Assembly (NCBI GenBank): GCA_023705985.1
Contig: BPTO01000018.1
Location: 1 to 33,001 of the forward strand
From: Candidatus Heimdallarchaeota archaeon
GTDB taxonomy: Archaea; Asgardarchaeota; Heimdallarchaeia; Heimdallarchaeales; Heimdallarchaeaceae
DNA: 33,001 nucleotides
Reading direction: 5' to 3'
Shown here: positions 1 through 9,795 of the stretch, piece by piece
Numbering within the stretch: the stretch's first letter is position 1
How the letters are laid out: each line of letters opens with the position of its first letter
The notes under the pieces: generated by a model
What the model saw: only the letters and a program-made list of their open reading frames with translations
What the model was told of the DNA's origin: nothing
Databases searched by the model: none
Translations under genes and position numbers: made by a program

Positions 1-486
1 ATTCAAGATTGGATAACAGAAACTTCAGAGGACAGCATTCTGGATAGATATAATGTAGGTAGTGGTGACGTATTTTCAGTTGTTTCAAATGCTGAATGGC
101 TTCTTTATGCAACAAATGAGATAGCTAAGTTACTTGGATATTCTGAAGTTGCGGCAAAAACTAAAATTCTCCATAACAGAGTAATAAATGGTATAAAAGA
201 AGAACTTCTAGACCTAGTTTCCATCCCTGGAATCGGAAGAGTAAGAGCTAGATTGTTGTTCAATAAAGGTTATACTTCTCAAAAAATAATAAAACAAACA
301 AATCCTGCAGAAATGCAGAAAATACCTGGTATAGGAACAGAGATAGTTAAATCAATCTACAACCATTTATTTGGAGAAAAAAAGTCTTTTGAGATGTTAC
401 AAGAATTACCTAGAGAAGAATCTGAAGATAATTCAAGTGAACATTCTCAATCTCAGAAGAGTTTAGAAGATTTTTTCACAAAATAA
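1..486 (+). CDS. Hel308/Ski2-like DNA helicase, C-terminal part (5' truncated by window start)
   Basis: Frame 1 is open from base 1 (IQDWITETSEDSILDRYNVGSGDVFSVVSNAEWLLYATNEIAKLLGY...ELLDLVSIPGIGRVRARLLFNKGY...IPGIGTEIVKSI), with the helix-hairpin-helix pattern typical of the Hel308 C-terminus. The listed ORF start at 253 is internal. Confidence 0.85.
   Translation: MQDWITETSEDSILDRYNVGSGDVFSVVSNAEWLLYATNEIAKLLGYSEVAAKTKILHNRVINGIKEELLDLVSIPGIGRVRARLLFNKGYTSQKIIKQTNPAEMQKIPGIGTEIVKSIYNHLFGEKKSFEMLQELPREESEDNSSEHSQSQKSLEDFFTK
454..477 (+). other. Putative PIP-box (PCNA-interacting peptide) QKSLEDFF at the helicase C-terminus
   Basis: Q-x-x-[ILM]-x-x-[FY]-[FY] consensus matched exactly, two residues from the stop (QKSLEDFFTK*). 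Confidence 0.7.
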
Positions 487-528
487 GCAATGTTTTAAAA
501 CTATTTTCAGAGTCTTATTTTTGATAAC

Positions 529-1095
529 ATGTTAGATGAAAATCTATTATCAGATGAGCTTGAAAGAATTCAACTCGATTTTGAGACACTTGAAATAACA
601 GTTATGTGTAAACAAAATCTTGAAGAATTTACTTTAGGAGAAAGAAAAATCAAGCTTACAGAAGGAGTAAAAATTAAATTGCCATATTGGCTAGCTATAT
701 TACTAGCGAAAGAAGATTATGTAACAATTGAAGATTTATCTGATTTTGATTTTCCAGAATTACATGAAGTCACAAGGAAAGAGAGAGAGAATATAAGCCT
801 TCAAAAGATTGACCAATTCTTCTATATTTTAGCACGCAAAACATTTGATGAATTACAGAAGAAAGAGAAAGTGATATCGTTTAGACAACAACAATCAATA
901 GAAACGAAAATTAGAGAATTTATGACAGTAAGGCTTTCCAAAATAATTAAAATAGCAGAGAAAGGAAAAAACATCACTAGTAAGACTAGGAACTTTACTC
1001 CTGAAGAAAAATGGTTGTATGAAATAGTGGTAGATGCAGTAGAAAAATGGAAAGAATTAGTGAAAAAACCAAAAATTCTATCAAATGATATTTGA
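529..1095 (+). CDS. GINS complex subunit, Gins23 (Psf2/Psf3)-like
   Basis: N-terminal B-domain-like segment followed by 'EGVKIKLPYWLAILLAKE', resembling Psf2 'LPVEVPLWLAINLKQ', then a helical A-domain-like region. Located directly after Hel308. Confidence 0.7.
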   Translation: MLDENLLSDELERIQLDFETLEITVMCKQNLEEFTLGERKIKLTEGVKIKLPYWLAILLAKEDYVTIEDLSDFDFPELHEVTRKERENISLQKIDQFFYILARKTFDELQKKEKVISFRQQQSIETKIREFMTVRLSKIIKIAEKGKNITSKTRNFTPEEKWLYEIVVDAVEKWKELVKKPKILSNDI

Positions 1096-1124
1096 ACTGA
1101 TAACTTTATATTCAACTTTGGAAA

Positions 1125-2750
1125 ATGAATAATATGCCTAAATATATCTTTGTCTGTGGAGCTTTAATATCAGGGTTAGGCAAGGGAGTAGTTAGCTCAG
1201 CTATAGGAAGAAATTTCCAAATTCGTGGTAAGAAAGTTGATGTAATCAAGGTTGACCCTTACTTAAATATCGACGCAGGCACTATGAACCCTTTTGAACA
1301 TGGTGAAACTTATGTTACATCTGATGGTTCAGAAATTGATATTGATTTTGGCCATTATGAAAGAATGCTTAATTTAGAAATGAGAAAAGATCAAAATATC
1401 ACAACTGGCCAAGTATACCTTAATGTCATTGAAGCAGAGAGAAGAGGAGATTTTCTTGGCAAGACAGTTCAGGTAATTCCCCATATTACTGATGAAATAA
1501 AACGTCGTGTCAAGAAAGTAGCTGATAGAGACCCAGATCTTGATGTTCTTATTATTGAAATTGGGGGTACCATTGGTGACATTGAAAGTCAACCCTTTTT
1601 GGAGGCTCTCAGACAGCTTAGAAGAGAAATGTCTAGTGATGATTCGCTTTTAGTTCTTTTAACATATATTATGATCCCTCCTAATTTAAATGAACAGAAA
1701 ACAAAGCCAACTCAACATGCTGTTAGAGAACTTCAATCTATGGGGTTGAACCCAGACATAATTATTGCTCGAGGAGAAAAATATCTTGCACAGCAAGCAA
1801 AAGAAAAAATTATCATGTATTGTGATGTTCCAGCTAATGCAGTATTTTCCCTTCCAGATCTTGAACATGTTCTAGAATCTCCTATTTATTTGGATAAACA
1901 AGGTTTAGGATCAACATTGAACCTAAAGCTTAGATATGAAGATGTTTCTGCAGATTGGTCTGCAGATGAGAGAATAATCGAAAAATTCCTTCATGCAGAT
2001 GATATTGTGAATATTGCTATAACTGGGAAGTATACTCGTCTAGCTGATTCTTATATTAGTGTTAAAGAAGCCCTTAAACATGCAGCAGCCCACAACAATG
2101 CTAAAGTTAATGTTGAATTTATTGATACTGAAGATTTTGAAGACAGTGCAAACAGAATAAATGAATTAAACAAGTATGATGGCATACTAGTTCCAGGTGG
2201 ATTTGGCTCTAGAGGAATTGAAGGAAAAATAAATATAATAAAGTATGCAAGAGAAAATAAAATCCCATTTTTAGGCATCTGTTATGGATTTCAATTATCT
2301 GTGATAGAATATTCGAGAAATGTATGCAATTTAGCAGGGGCTAACTCTGCGGAAATTGATTCTAATACACCTTATCCTGTTATTGATATACTCCCTGAAC
2401 AAAAGACAATTACGAGAAAAGGAGGAACCATGAGATTAGGGAAACACAAGATTTTAATCAATCCAGGATCCAGATTTGAAGCTATATACAAATCGACTTC
2501 AATTTTCGAAAGACATAGACACAGATATGAGGTTAATCCCGATTATATTGAGTTATTAGAGAAAAGTGGTCTTGTATTCTCAGGAAAATCTGAAGATGGA
2601 AGAAGAATGGAGACTTTAGAAATTGCTGAAAATCCCTATTTCATAGCAACACAGTTCCACCCTGAATTTCAATCTAGGCCCAACAATCCCTCTCCTCCAT
2701 ATTTTGAATTTATTAAATCAGCACTTTCAAAGAAAAACAAAATTGATTAG
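1125..2750 (+). CDS. pyrG: CTP synthase
   Basis: MPKYIFVCGALISGLGKGVVSSAIGRNFQIRGKKV..., glutamine amidotransferase domain with 'LGICYGFQ' and 'ATQFHPEFQSRP'. Confidence 0.98.
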   Translation: MNNMPKYIFVCGALISGLGKGVVSSAIGRNFQIRGKKVDVIKVDPYLNIDAGTMNPFEHGETYVTSDGSEIDIDFGHYERMLNLEMRKDQNITTGQVYLNVIEAERRGDFLGKTVQVIPHITDEIKRRVKKVADRDPDLDVLIIEIGGTIGDIESQPFLEALRQLRREMSSDDSLLVLLTYIMIPPNLNEQKTKPTQHAVRELQSMGLNPDIIIARGEKYLAQQAKEKIIMYCDVPANAVFSLPDLEHVLESPIYLDKQGLGSTLNLKLRYEDVSADWSADERIIEKFLHADDIVNIAITGKYTRLADSYISVKEALKHAAAHNNAKVNVEFIDTEDFEDSANRINELNKYDGILVPGGFGSRGIEGKINIIKYARENKIPFLGICYGFQLSVIEYSRNVCNLAGANSAEIDSNTPYPVIDILPEQKTITRKGGTMRLGKHKILINPGSRFEAIYKSTSIFERHRHRYEVNPDYIELLEKSGLVFSGKSEDGRRMETLEIAENPYFIATQFHPEFQSRPNNPSPPYFEFIKSALSKKNKID

Positions 2751-2806
2751 TTTAGTTTTTATACCAAAAAAATGTCTTTATTATTGGAACACTGTTTACG
2801 AAGATT

Positions 2807-3967
2807 GTGGCGAGTATGTTTCTTAAAGACAAAATAAATAGTGCTATAGACAAAATTTCGCAACAAATACTTAAATACAACGAGCATAGAAAATTGTTTC
2901 AAAATTTGTTTCGAAGCGTGAAAAATTCTCTTAACCCATCTGAATTCCCAGTTTCTTTTGGTTTTAAAACAACAGATAAATCATTTGCAGTGAACTGTGC
3001 TGAAACAAATATTGAAGGTCTTAAAATCGCAGGTGTAGATGGAGGGATTATTCATCGATCATTGAATTTCTTTGATATAGCATTAATACGCGCTGTTGGT
3101 GTTCTTTTTTATTATGTGCCTAACAGTAACCCAATAGTTAGATATTTTCCTGAAGAGAATCCTTTCCCTGATATTGTAACCAGTATTGAACCACTAAATC
3201 AGAATGAGATTGAAAGTTTAATATCGATTTGGAGGATGCAGAAAGAGATCAAATGTGCAATTTCCTTGGTTAAAGAGGATCTTCCCGATATTATTATTCT
3301 TGATGGTTCTGTTTTGCCGTATATTGATTATAAGATGATTAATCAAAGTGAATTTCTTGTTCATCAGTACCTGAGCCTTAAAACATTATACAGACAACTA
3401 TATTCTCTCTGCCAGAAGCATCATACTGCTTTATGTGGGATTGTGAAAGATTCAAGATCAGCTATTTTGACTGAAAAAATGTCACACTTATTACCACATT
3501 TAAGCAAACTTAAAGAATTTGAAAAGCTTCTAGAAATAGACTACCGTCCAATAATAAGGCAGTTAAGAGATACAGATCTATTATTCCAAGTTTTAGACCA
3601 GAATGAGCGAACATTTGAGTTTTACTTATCAAACTTCAATGAGAAATTCGATAAAAACTTACCTGATTTCGATATTCACTGCTTTTATCTTAAAACAGCT
3701 GAATATGATACTCCTTTGAGAATAGAATTCCCTATTCTTTTTTCAAACCCCCAAGATTTGTCTCAATCAATTTCAGCATTAGTAATTTCAGTATCCAAAT
3801 ATAATCCAGAGTACGGTTTACCAAGTGTCATAATTGAAGCAGATGCACGGGCTAGATTACAAGAAGTTGATGCAGATATTTTGATAGATGAAATCGCTTC
3901 AAAAGTAGGATATTCTAGTTTCTCTCTCCAAAAAAGAAGAGCAAGATCTCCATTCGCAAAAAGGTGA
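2807..3967 (+). CDS. nurA: NurA-domain nuclease
   Basis: 'IAGVDGGIIHRSLNFFDIALIRAVGVLFYY' and 'DIIILDGSVLP' typical of NurA; directly upstream of herA. GTG start, or ATG at 2816. Confidence 0.85.
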   Translation: MASMFLKDKINSAIDKISQQILKYNEHRKLFQNLFRSVKNSLNPSEFPVSFGFKTTDKSFAVNCAETNIEGLKIAGVDGGIIHRSLNFFDIALIRAVGVLFYYVPNSNPIVRYFPEENPFPDIVTSIEPLNQNEIESLISIWRMQKEIKCAISLVKEDLPDIIILDGSVLPYIDYKMINQSEFLVHQYLSLKTLYRQLYSLCQKHHTALCGIVKDSRSAILTEKMSHLLPHLSKLKEFEKLLEIDYRPIIRQLRDTDLLFQVLDQNERTFEFYLSNFNEKFDKNLPDFDIHCFYLKTAEYDTPLRIEFPILFSNPQDLSQSISALVISVSKYNPEYGLPSVIIEADARARLQEVDADILIDEIASKVGYSSFSLQKRRARSPFAKR

Positions 3968-3971
3968 AGAT

Positions 3972-5465
3972 ATGAAAGGAAAAAGTATAGGAACAGTAAT
4001 TGTTGCGGAAGAAACACCAAACCCATCCGAATTTAGTTTTGTTTTAACAAAGTCAGAAGACGATTTCCGTTTACAGAAAGGAATGTATGTAACTATTCAA
4101 TCAGAAGAAGGAGAAATTATAGCTTCTGTTCTAAATGTTTTCAAGACAAACAGATATTTTTCATCCCCTTCAGCTGTAAAAGCATACGAAACTAGCGGTA
4201 AAACATTAGCGTCGATTTTTCCTGTCGATTCTTGGGAATACATTATTGCACAAGCAAAACCCTTGGGGATATTTACAGAAATAGGTATAAAACGCTTACT
4301 TTATCCAGTTTCACCTGGAGATACAGTATATGTACCCGATGCTGGTACTCTATCAAAATTTCTTGGACTTGACCCAGAAAACGGTTTGCTCTTAGGTAAA
4401 ATAGCTCATCATGATTTAGAAGTAAAAGTTAACCTAACAAGATTTTTACAAAAGCATGCAGCTTTATTAGCAATCTCAGGAGCAGGGAAATCTTACACAG
4501 TTTCAATTATTTTAGAAGAACTATTATCTAGGAGTCAAGAGCAAGGAAGAGTAGCTGTAATTTTGTTCGATGTTCATGGGGAATATAAAGGATTAAGTGA
4601 TGATTCCTCTGAATTCAAGGATAAAATTGAATTCTTTCCTGGCGCATTTATTCAATTTGCAACTCACAAATTAACAGCAGGACAGTTTGCATCATTTCAA
4701 CCTCAAATGTCAGCTGTCCAAGTTCGAGAGTTATATAGAATTTTAGGAAAATTATACGTAACAAACACAAAACAGGGCAAAAGTTACCTGATTAAAGATA
4801 TAATTGAAAAAATCGAAAACGATGAAAATATCAATCAAAGAAGTAAAGAAGCACTAATTGGATGGTTTTATACTCTTGAATCTACACATCTTTTTGGTCA
4901 ATTAGAGAAGCCTTCTTTAGAAGAGGATATAAAAGCAGGAAAGCTGTTAATAGTAGATCTAAGTGATTTTACGAGTTTAAGGAAAAAGCAGTTAATAATG
5001 AGCTATTTTCTCACTCAACTTTTTGATTTACGAAAGAAAAACAAGATTCCTCCAACTACAATAATTGTAGAAGAGGCACATCAATTCGCCCCTGAAGCAA
5101 GCATTAGTATGGGACTCTCCCGACCTATTATCGAAACAATTGCGAGAGAAGGAAGGAAGTTCTTCCTTTCCCTTGTTTTGATAAGTCAAAGACCTGTGAA
5201 ACTATCCACAACAGCACTGAGCCAATGCAACACCCACGTAATAATGAGAATTGTGAATCCCTATGATCTAGATTTTATTGGTAGATCTTCAGAAGGTATT
5301 GATAGAGAAACAATGGATTCAATAACAACTTTAGGAATAGGGGAAGCTATTATTGTAGGTAATGCAGTAAACCATCCTATTTTCGTTAGTGTCAGAAAGA
5401 GAAAAACAAGCGCTCTTCAGACAATGGATTTAGAAGAATCTGCAAAAGCTTATGATACAGACTAG
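3972..5465 (+). CDS. herA: HerA family DNA translocase/helicase
   Basis: Walker A-like 'ISGAGKSYTVSIILEEL', 'FDVHGEY', Walker B 'TTIIVEEAHQFAP', 'EGRKFFLSLVLISQRPVKLSTTALSQCNTHVIMRI'. SD-like 'aggtga' upstream. Confidence 0.95.
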   Translation: MKGKSIGTVIVAEETPNPSEFSFVLTKSEDDFRLQKGMYVTIQSEEGEIIASVLNVFKTNRYFSSPSAVKAYETSGKTLASIFPVDSWEYIIAQAKPLGIFTEIGIKRLLYPVSPGDTVYVPDAGTLSKFLGLDPENGLLLGKIAHHDLEVKVNLTRFLQKHAALLAISGAGKSYTVSIILEELLSRSQEQGRVAVILFDVHGEYKGLSDDSSEFKDKIEFFPGAFIQFATHKLTAGQFASFQPQMSAVQVRELYRILGKLYVTNTKQGKSYLIKDIIEKIENDENINQRSKEALIGWFYTLESTHLFGQLEKPSLEEDIKAGKLLIVDLSDFTSLRKKQLIMSYFLTQLFDLRKKNKIPPTTIIVEEAHQFAPEASISMGLSRPIIETIAREGRKFFLSLVLISQRPVKLSTTALSQCNTHVIMRIVNPYDLDFIGRSSEGIDRETMDSITTLGIGEAIIVGNAVNHPIFVSVRKRKTSALQTMDLEESAKAYDTD

Positions 5466-5552
5466 AAAACTCAAAAACACTAATTTGCCATCAAAATGTT
5501 TTTAAACATCCCACTTGGCAATATCTTCAGTTAGTTGAACAAGGTGTAACAT

Positions 5553-5783
5553 ATGAGTAGCCTTCCAATAGGTACATTAAAAAAAGCATTAGGAAAATTT
5601 ATCATAATAAGATTAAAAGATAATGTCAAGTATAAAGGAAAACTTGAGAGTTTTGACCAATATATGAACTGCCATCTTTCTGAAGCAGTTGAAATCATAG
5701 ACGATGAAGAAGTTTCTCGTTATGGGAGCATATTTGTTAGAGGAAACAACATCTTGTTAGTTCGACTTTCAATTAATGAATAA
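5553..5783 (+). CDS. Sm-like (LSm) RNA-binding protein
   Basis: 76 aa with Sm1/Sm2 signatures 'LGKFIIIRLKDNVKYKGKLESFDQYMNCHLSEAVE' and 'RYGSIFVRGNNILLVRL'. Confidence 0.93.
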   Translation: MSSLPIGTLKKALGKFIIIRLKDNVKYKGKLESFDQYMNCHLSEAVEIIDDEEVSRYGSIFVRGNNILLVRLSINE

Positions 5784-5807
5784 TCTTCACTTTTTTACGT
5801 TTAATCT

Positions 5808-7934
5808 TTATTCATTTTCACGAGTATAATCGATGTTATCATTTCTACGTCCTTCCTGCTTCTTTAACTCGTTATACTCTTCAAATTCTTTCTGTCTTTC
5901 TTCTCTATACTCCTCAAGCAAGCTTTTAAGAAAACCTTTCTTTTTCTTTGTTTGAATTTTTTCTAAATCTTTCTCAGCTTTTGTTACAATATTATTAAGA
6001 TCTTCTTCCTTAATAATAGCAATTTCATCTATCCTTATAATTTCTACACTGCTAGAATCAGCCATGGGGACATTTAATTCGACTAGTTTTTCCTTTGCAT
6101 AATATGAAAATTGATCGATATTACCTATTACAGCTTTAATTTTGTAGGAAAGTAAAAGTTCAACAGTTTGCCCTCCTCCACCAGTTGTGTCCAAAATATA
6201 TACCGAATCTCCAGGACCTAGACCATAAGTTTTTTCAGTTTTCATAATTTCATCTTGAGAAAACTTTCGAATTACTTTCAGTGGAGTCCAGCCTTCATTT
6301 CCTCTTAACCAAGCTACTCGTTTAAGCTCCTCTATTCTATCTGCAAAAAACTCCATTTCTCTTTCTAATAATCTCATTTTTTCACTGTAAGAAGATATTA
6401 AATTATCTTTCTGTCTTATTATTTTTTCTCTATATATTTGTTTAAAATAATCTGTTTTCCCTTCTTCAAGCTTCTCTTGAAGGTACTCGATTTTTATTTC
6501 TAGTTCCTTATTCTCAGAATAGAATTCAGTGTTTTTTCTTCTTTCAAAATCTAAGAGTTCTTCGAGTAAATTTATTTTTTGAAGCAATGAATCAGCTTGT
6601 GCTTCAGTGGGTTCCTTCTTGATAATTTTAATATCAGGTGGAGCTTTTATAGGTGCTCGTTCCTCAAATAATTCTTTTTTAATAGATTGTTCAGCCTCTG
6701 AAATCGAACTACCTTTTACAATCATATCCTTGATTTCATCACGTAAAGATTGGTTAAAATCATAAAAGAATCTTTTATCAATTTTGTCAAATTCGCTTCT
6801 ATATTTTTTATAACCGCTGTAAGCGGCTGCAAAAGAATCTCGTTGATGTGCATTTTTAACAGTTATACCCTGTTGCAATGCAAGTGTTCTAGACATTACA
6901 TTTTTTTCAGCAACAGTCATAACACTCTTTGGTGCATAAATTCTAGCACTTAGCGTTGCTGCAATCTTTTCAACATAGCTGGGATAAGGGTAAACATCAC
7001 AACAAATAATTGTAGGTTTGCCATAACGAGTTATTTCTCTTATTATTTGACCTCTACTCACCTCTCTAAAACTTGCTATTTTTACGATTCTACCTTTTAA
7101 ATCTAGAATAGACAATCCAACAGTTAATCCAGGATCAATACCTACTATTAATCTTTTAAGTTTAGATTTTTCTGTAACTTCTTGAGAAAGAGGGATAAAT
7201 TCTACTCTTTCTTTATTTACAGGTACAACATTAATTCTACATATCTCACCTTTTTGTTTCTTGATAACTTTAGTAACTTCATTAAAAGGTGCATAAACGT
7301 TAAAAATAACTTTTTGAGCCCCATATTTGCTCTTAGCTGTGTTTTTATCATAATCAAAATTCTGATCTTTTAGAATTATTTCAACTTTTTTAGCTTCTTG
7401 ATTTACAGATGTATCCATCAGCCTACTGTATCTAGCTTGAGACCAACCTCCAGCTCCTTTTGATCTAGTTCTAGAAACGATTATTCTTGTTTCATCTTCA
7501 AAGGGTTCAATTATATACCCTAATTTTTTACTAGCCAAAAATGCACAAGCTTTTGCAGCGCTTAGTGGAGTAAGTTTTCCAGATATTTTCATTCCGTGAT
7601 CTCTTATTAATTTTGATAGAGGAGTAAAACCGTGTATAGGTGAACCTGTAACCTGAACTAATTTTGTTACAGGTAAAAGTTGGATACAAAGAAAAGGAAT
7701 TTGTGAGGGAGAAAGTACAAGCTCATATATATTGTCTGTTGCTAACAAGTGCGCTTTGGCGCTTGTTGTTATACCTAGGAGTTTGTGAATATTAACTCTA
7801 TCAAACTCCATAAGTACCTTATCTTGCTTGACATCATAAACACAAACAGCAAAGTAATTTTTTCTTGAAGGCGATGTCTGTGGAAGAATGTCCACTCCAA
7901 TAATTATCGATTCTTCTTTTACGATTAATATCAC
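5808..7934 (-). CDS. DUF460/COG2433 RNase H-like protein with coiled coil
   Basis: 'IVGIDPGLTVGLSILDLKGRIV', 'DSFAAAYSGYKKYRSEFDKID', long coiled coil, and C-terminal domain typical of COG2433. Confidence 0.88.
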   Translation of the reverse strand: MILIVKEESIIIGVDILPQTSPSRKNYFAVCVYDVKQDKVLMEFDRVNIHKLLGITTSAKAHLLATDNIYELVLSPSQIPFLCIQLLPVTKLVQVTGSPIHGFTPLSKLIRDHGMKISGKLTPLSAAKACAFLASKKLGYIIEPFEDETRIIVSRTRSKGAGGWSQARYSRLMDTSVNQEAKKVEIILKDQNFDYDKNTAKSKYGAQKVIFNVYAPFNEVTKVIKKQKGEICRINVVPVNKERVEFIPLSQEVTEKSKLKRLIVGIDPGLTVGLSILDLKGRIVKIASFREVSRGQIIREITRYGKPTIICCDVYPYPSYVEKIAATLSARIYAPKSVMTVAEKNVMSRTLALQQGITVKNAHQRDSFAAAYSGYKKYRSEFDKIDKRFFYDFNQSLRDEIKDMIVKGSSISEAEQSIKKELFEERAPIKAPPDIKIIKKEPTEAQADSLLQKINLLEELLDFERRKNTEFYSENKELEIKIEYLQEKLEEGKTDYFKQIYREKIIRQKDNLISSYSEKMRLLEREMEFFADRIEELKRVAWLRGNEGWTPLKVIRKFSQDEIMKTEKTYGLGPGDSVYILDTTGGGGQTVELLLSYKIKAVIGNIDQFSYYAKEKLVELNVPMADSSSVEIIRIDEIAIIKEEDLNNIVTKAEKDLEKIQTKKKKGFLKSLLEEYREERQKEFEEYNELKKQEGRRNDNIDYTRENE

Positions 7935-7937
7935 CAG

Positions 7938-8828
7938 CTATTTTTTTGTAATGTAATCAATTACCGATTCTAGTTCCATACTTATAGACCATTTCTTTCC
8001 AAAGAAGTCAAATAAATGCTCAAAATCTCGAGAAAGAAAATTCATTGCTTCTGGATGATCAGAAGGAATGGCTTGTGGAAAATCTATTATTGTAATTTTT
8101 TCTCCGTTTTCATCATAAAGGATATTATATTCAGTTAAATCACCATGAATTAGCTGATAGTCTTTGTAAAGTTTCTTTTCAAATTCGATGGTTTTCTTTA
8201 GAACTTTCGTTGGATTTTTCAGATATTTAAAGTTAACAAGTTCTATTCCAGGAATTGGTTCCATTACAATAATGTGTCTGTTGTAATTTACAATTTTAGG
8301 AATAGAAAGCTTTGATTTTTGTAACTTAGAAAGAATAGTATACTCTCTATGAGCAGAGACAGCAGCTAAAAAGAATATCGAATAGTGGAATTTTCCATCT
8401 AGAAAATCTCTTTTCTTTTTTATATGTTGAAAACTAGGTCTTCCTGTTCTATTAATTTTAATTATAACCTCATTTTCTTCGAAGTCTATAGCGTAGTAAA
8501 TATCGCTCTCTTTTCCTACTGCTTTCTCTCTACCTACACCGTAGACTGCTTTTTTGTTATAGAGTGCATTCAAAGCAAGAGCATCATGACCTGCAAAAGT
8601 TAGAGTGTAACCTACATAATGTCCTTTCCACCTTTGCAATAATTTGAACTTATGGAGTCTAGATATCATAATATCAACATCCTTTTCTCTAAATCCAGAA
8701 TAAAGTGCTATTTTCTCAAATGGAGCATATTCTCCTCGTTTAAGTAAGGTTTCAACCATTTGTAAAACTCGTATATCTTTAATAGATAAATCCTTGAGTA
8801 TTTTTGCTCCTTTAAGAGAGAGTGTCAT
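7938..8828 (-). CDS. rio2: RIO2-type serine/threonine protein kinase
   Basis: N-terminal winged helix (LSIKDIRVLQMVE) plus RIO kinase motifs 'VGVGREKAVGKESDIYYAID', 'LIHGDLTEYNILYDENGEKITIIDFPQAI'. Confidence 0.96.
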   Translation of the reverse strand: MTLSLKGAKILKDLSIKDIRVLQMVETLLKRGEYAPFEKIALYSGFREKDVDIMISRLHKFKLLQRWKGHYVGYTLTFAGHDALALNALYNKKAVYGVGREKAVGKESDIYYAIDFEENEVIIKINRTGRPSFQHIKKKRDFLDGKFHYSIFFLAAVSAHREYTILSKLQKSKLSIPKIVNYNRHIIVMEPIPGIELVNFKYLKNPTKVLKKTIEFEKKLYKDYQLIHGDLTEYNILYDENGEKITIIDFPQAIPSDHPEAMNFLSRDFEHLFDFFGKKWSISMELESVIDYITKK

Positions 8829-8935
8829 GCTTTTACCTTCTTCTCCTTCGTTTGTTAGTCCGTTATTTGGTTTGTTTTCATTAATTGTATGTATGAGGAT
8901 AACTTAAAATTGTTTTCCATTTATAATCTATCAGA

Positions 8936-9496
8936 ATGAAAAATAAGAAACAAGAAGTTCGAAAAAGATACGACGCTACAGCTGATAAATATGACAGTAG
9001 ATATCAACAAATTCAATTCGCAAAATATAGAGAGGTTCTATCATCTATTGTTCTTGAATCAGAAGATGTTTTATTTGATGTAGGCAGCGGAACTGCTTTA
9101 CTACTAGACTATTTTCAACAGAATAATCTTAATTTCGTTTGTTGTGATTTTTCCTATGAAATGTTATCAGAAGGTAGAAAAAAGCATCCAAATAGCAATT
9201 TTGTACGTGCAGATATCGATTATCTACCATTTAGAAAAAATTCTTGCGACATTTTGACTTGTTTTTCAGTGCTTCAGAATTGTCCGAATCCAGCAAAAAC
9301 TTTTAGAGAATTGACTTCAATTTTAAAAGAAAACGGTAAAATTATATTATCAGTTCTTACAAATATATTCAACTTGGATAATCTTTCTAAAATGGCCAAA
9401 GATGCAGATGTAGAAGTGGAAAAAATATGGAAAATGAAAATCGAAGACTACTGTTTAATAGGAAAAAAGAAAGATGAAAAGTCTATTAAATGTTAA
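8936..9496 (+). CDS. Class I SAM-dependent methyltransferase
   Basis: Motif I 'LFDVGSGTALLLDYF', 'ADIDYLPFRKNSCDILTCFSVLQNCPNPAKTFRELTSILKENGKIIL'. Confidence 0.88.
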   Translation: MKNKKQEVRKRYDATADKYDSRYQQIQFAKYREVLSSIVLESEDVLFDVGSGTALLLDYFQQNNLNFVCCDFSYEMLSEGRKKHPNSNFVRADIDYLPFRKNSCDILTCFSVLQNCPNPAKTFRELTSILKENGKIILSVLTNIFNLDNLSKMAKDADVEVEKIWKMKIEDYCLIGKKKDEKSIKC

Positions 9497-9779
9497 TAAT
9501 AACTTTTCTTACTTTTGTTTTACAGACTTTTCTAACTCCATGAACACCAGGCTCGTATCTTGATTCTAGAACTCCAGCTTTTTCTAGAAATTTAATCTGA
9601 GCTGATGTATTAGCTTCTGTTTGGTTCATTTTCTTAGCAATATTAGAGATATCCATTTCTTTGTTAACAAGCAATTTCACGATTTTATATCTTGTGGGGG
9701 ATGAAAGAGCTTTTGATAAGCTAATGATACCTTGTTCATCACTTAATTCTAATGTTTCCGTCATAAAATAAACACCCAA
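9486..9779 (-). CDS. ArsR-like winged-helix transcriptional regulator
   Basis: 'LSKALSSPTRYKIVKLLVNKEMDISNIAKKMNQTEANTSAQIKFLEKAGVLESRYEPGVHGVRKVCK' has ArsR/HTH_20 layout. Probable real start is MTETLEL. Confidence 0.85.
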   Translation of the reverse strand: MGVYFMTETLELSDEQGIISLSKALSSPTRYKIVKLLVNKEMDISNIAKKMNQTEANTSAQIKFLEKAGVLESRYEPGVHGVRKVCKTKVRKVIINI

Positions 9780-9795
9780 TCAATACTATACTACT

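Noticed and set aside
253-486. Free-standing 77-aa HhH protein as listed in the ORF track
   Set aside because: The frame is open upstream to base 1 and continues as Hel308 C-terminal sequence; this is a truncated gene.
822-1115. Antisense ORF opposite the GINS gene (97 aa)
   Set aside because: Lies wholly over a recognisable coding gene; composition is S/F-rich as expected from antisense of AT-rich coding DNA. The same applies to other antisense ORFs such as 1374-1592, 2051-2278, 3763-4026, 15102-15386, 21373-21633 and 32314-32526.
7744-7767. Hairpin aacaagtgc-gctttg-gcgcttgtt inside the DUF460 gene
   Set aside because: Nine-pair stem with one wobble within well-formed coding sequence (TTSAKAHLLAT); no independent evidence of function.
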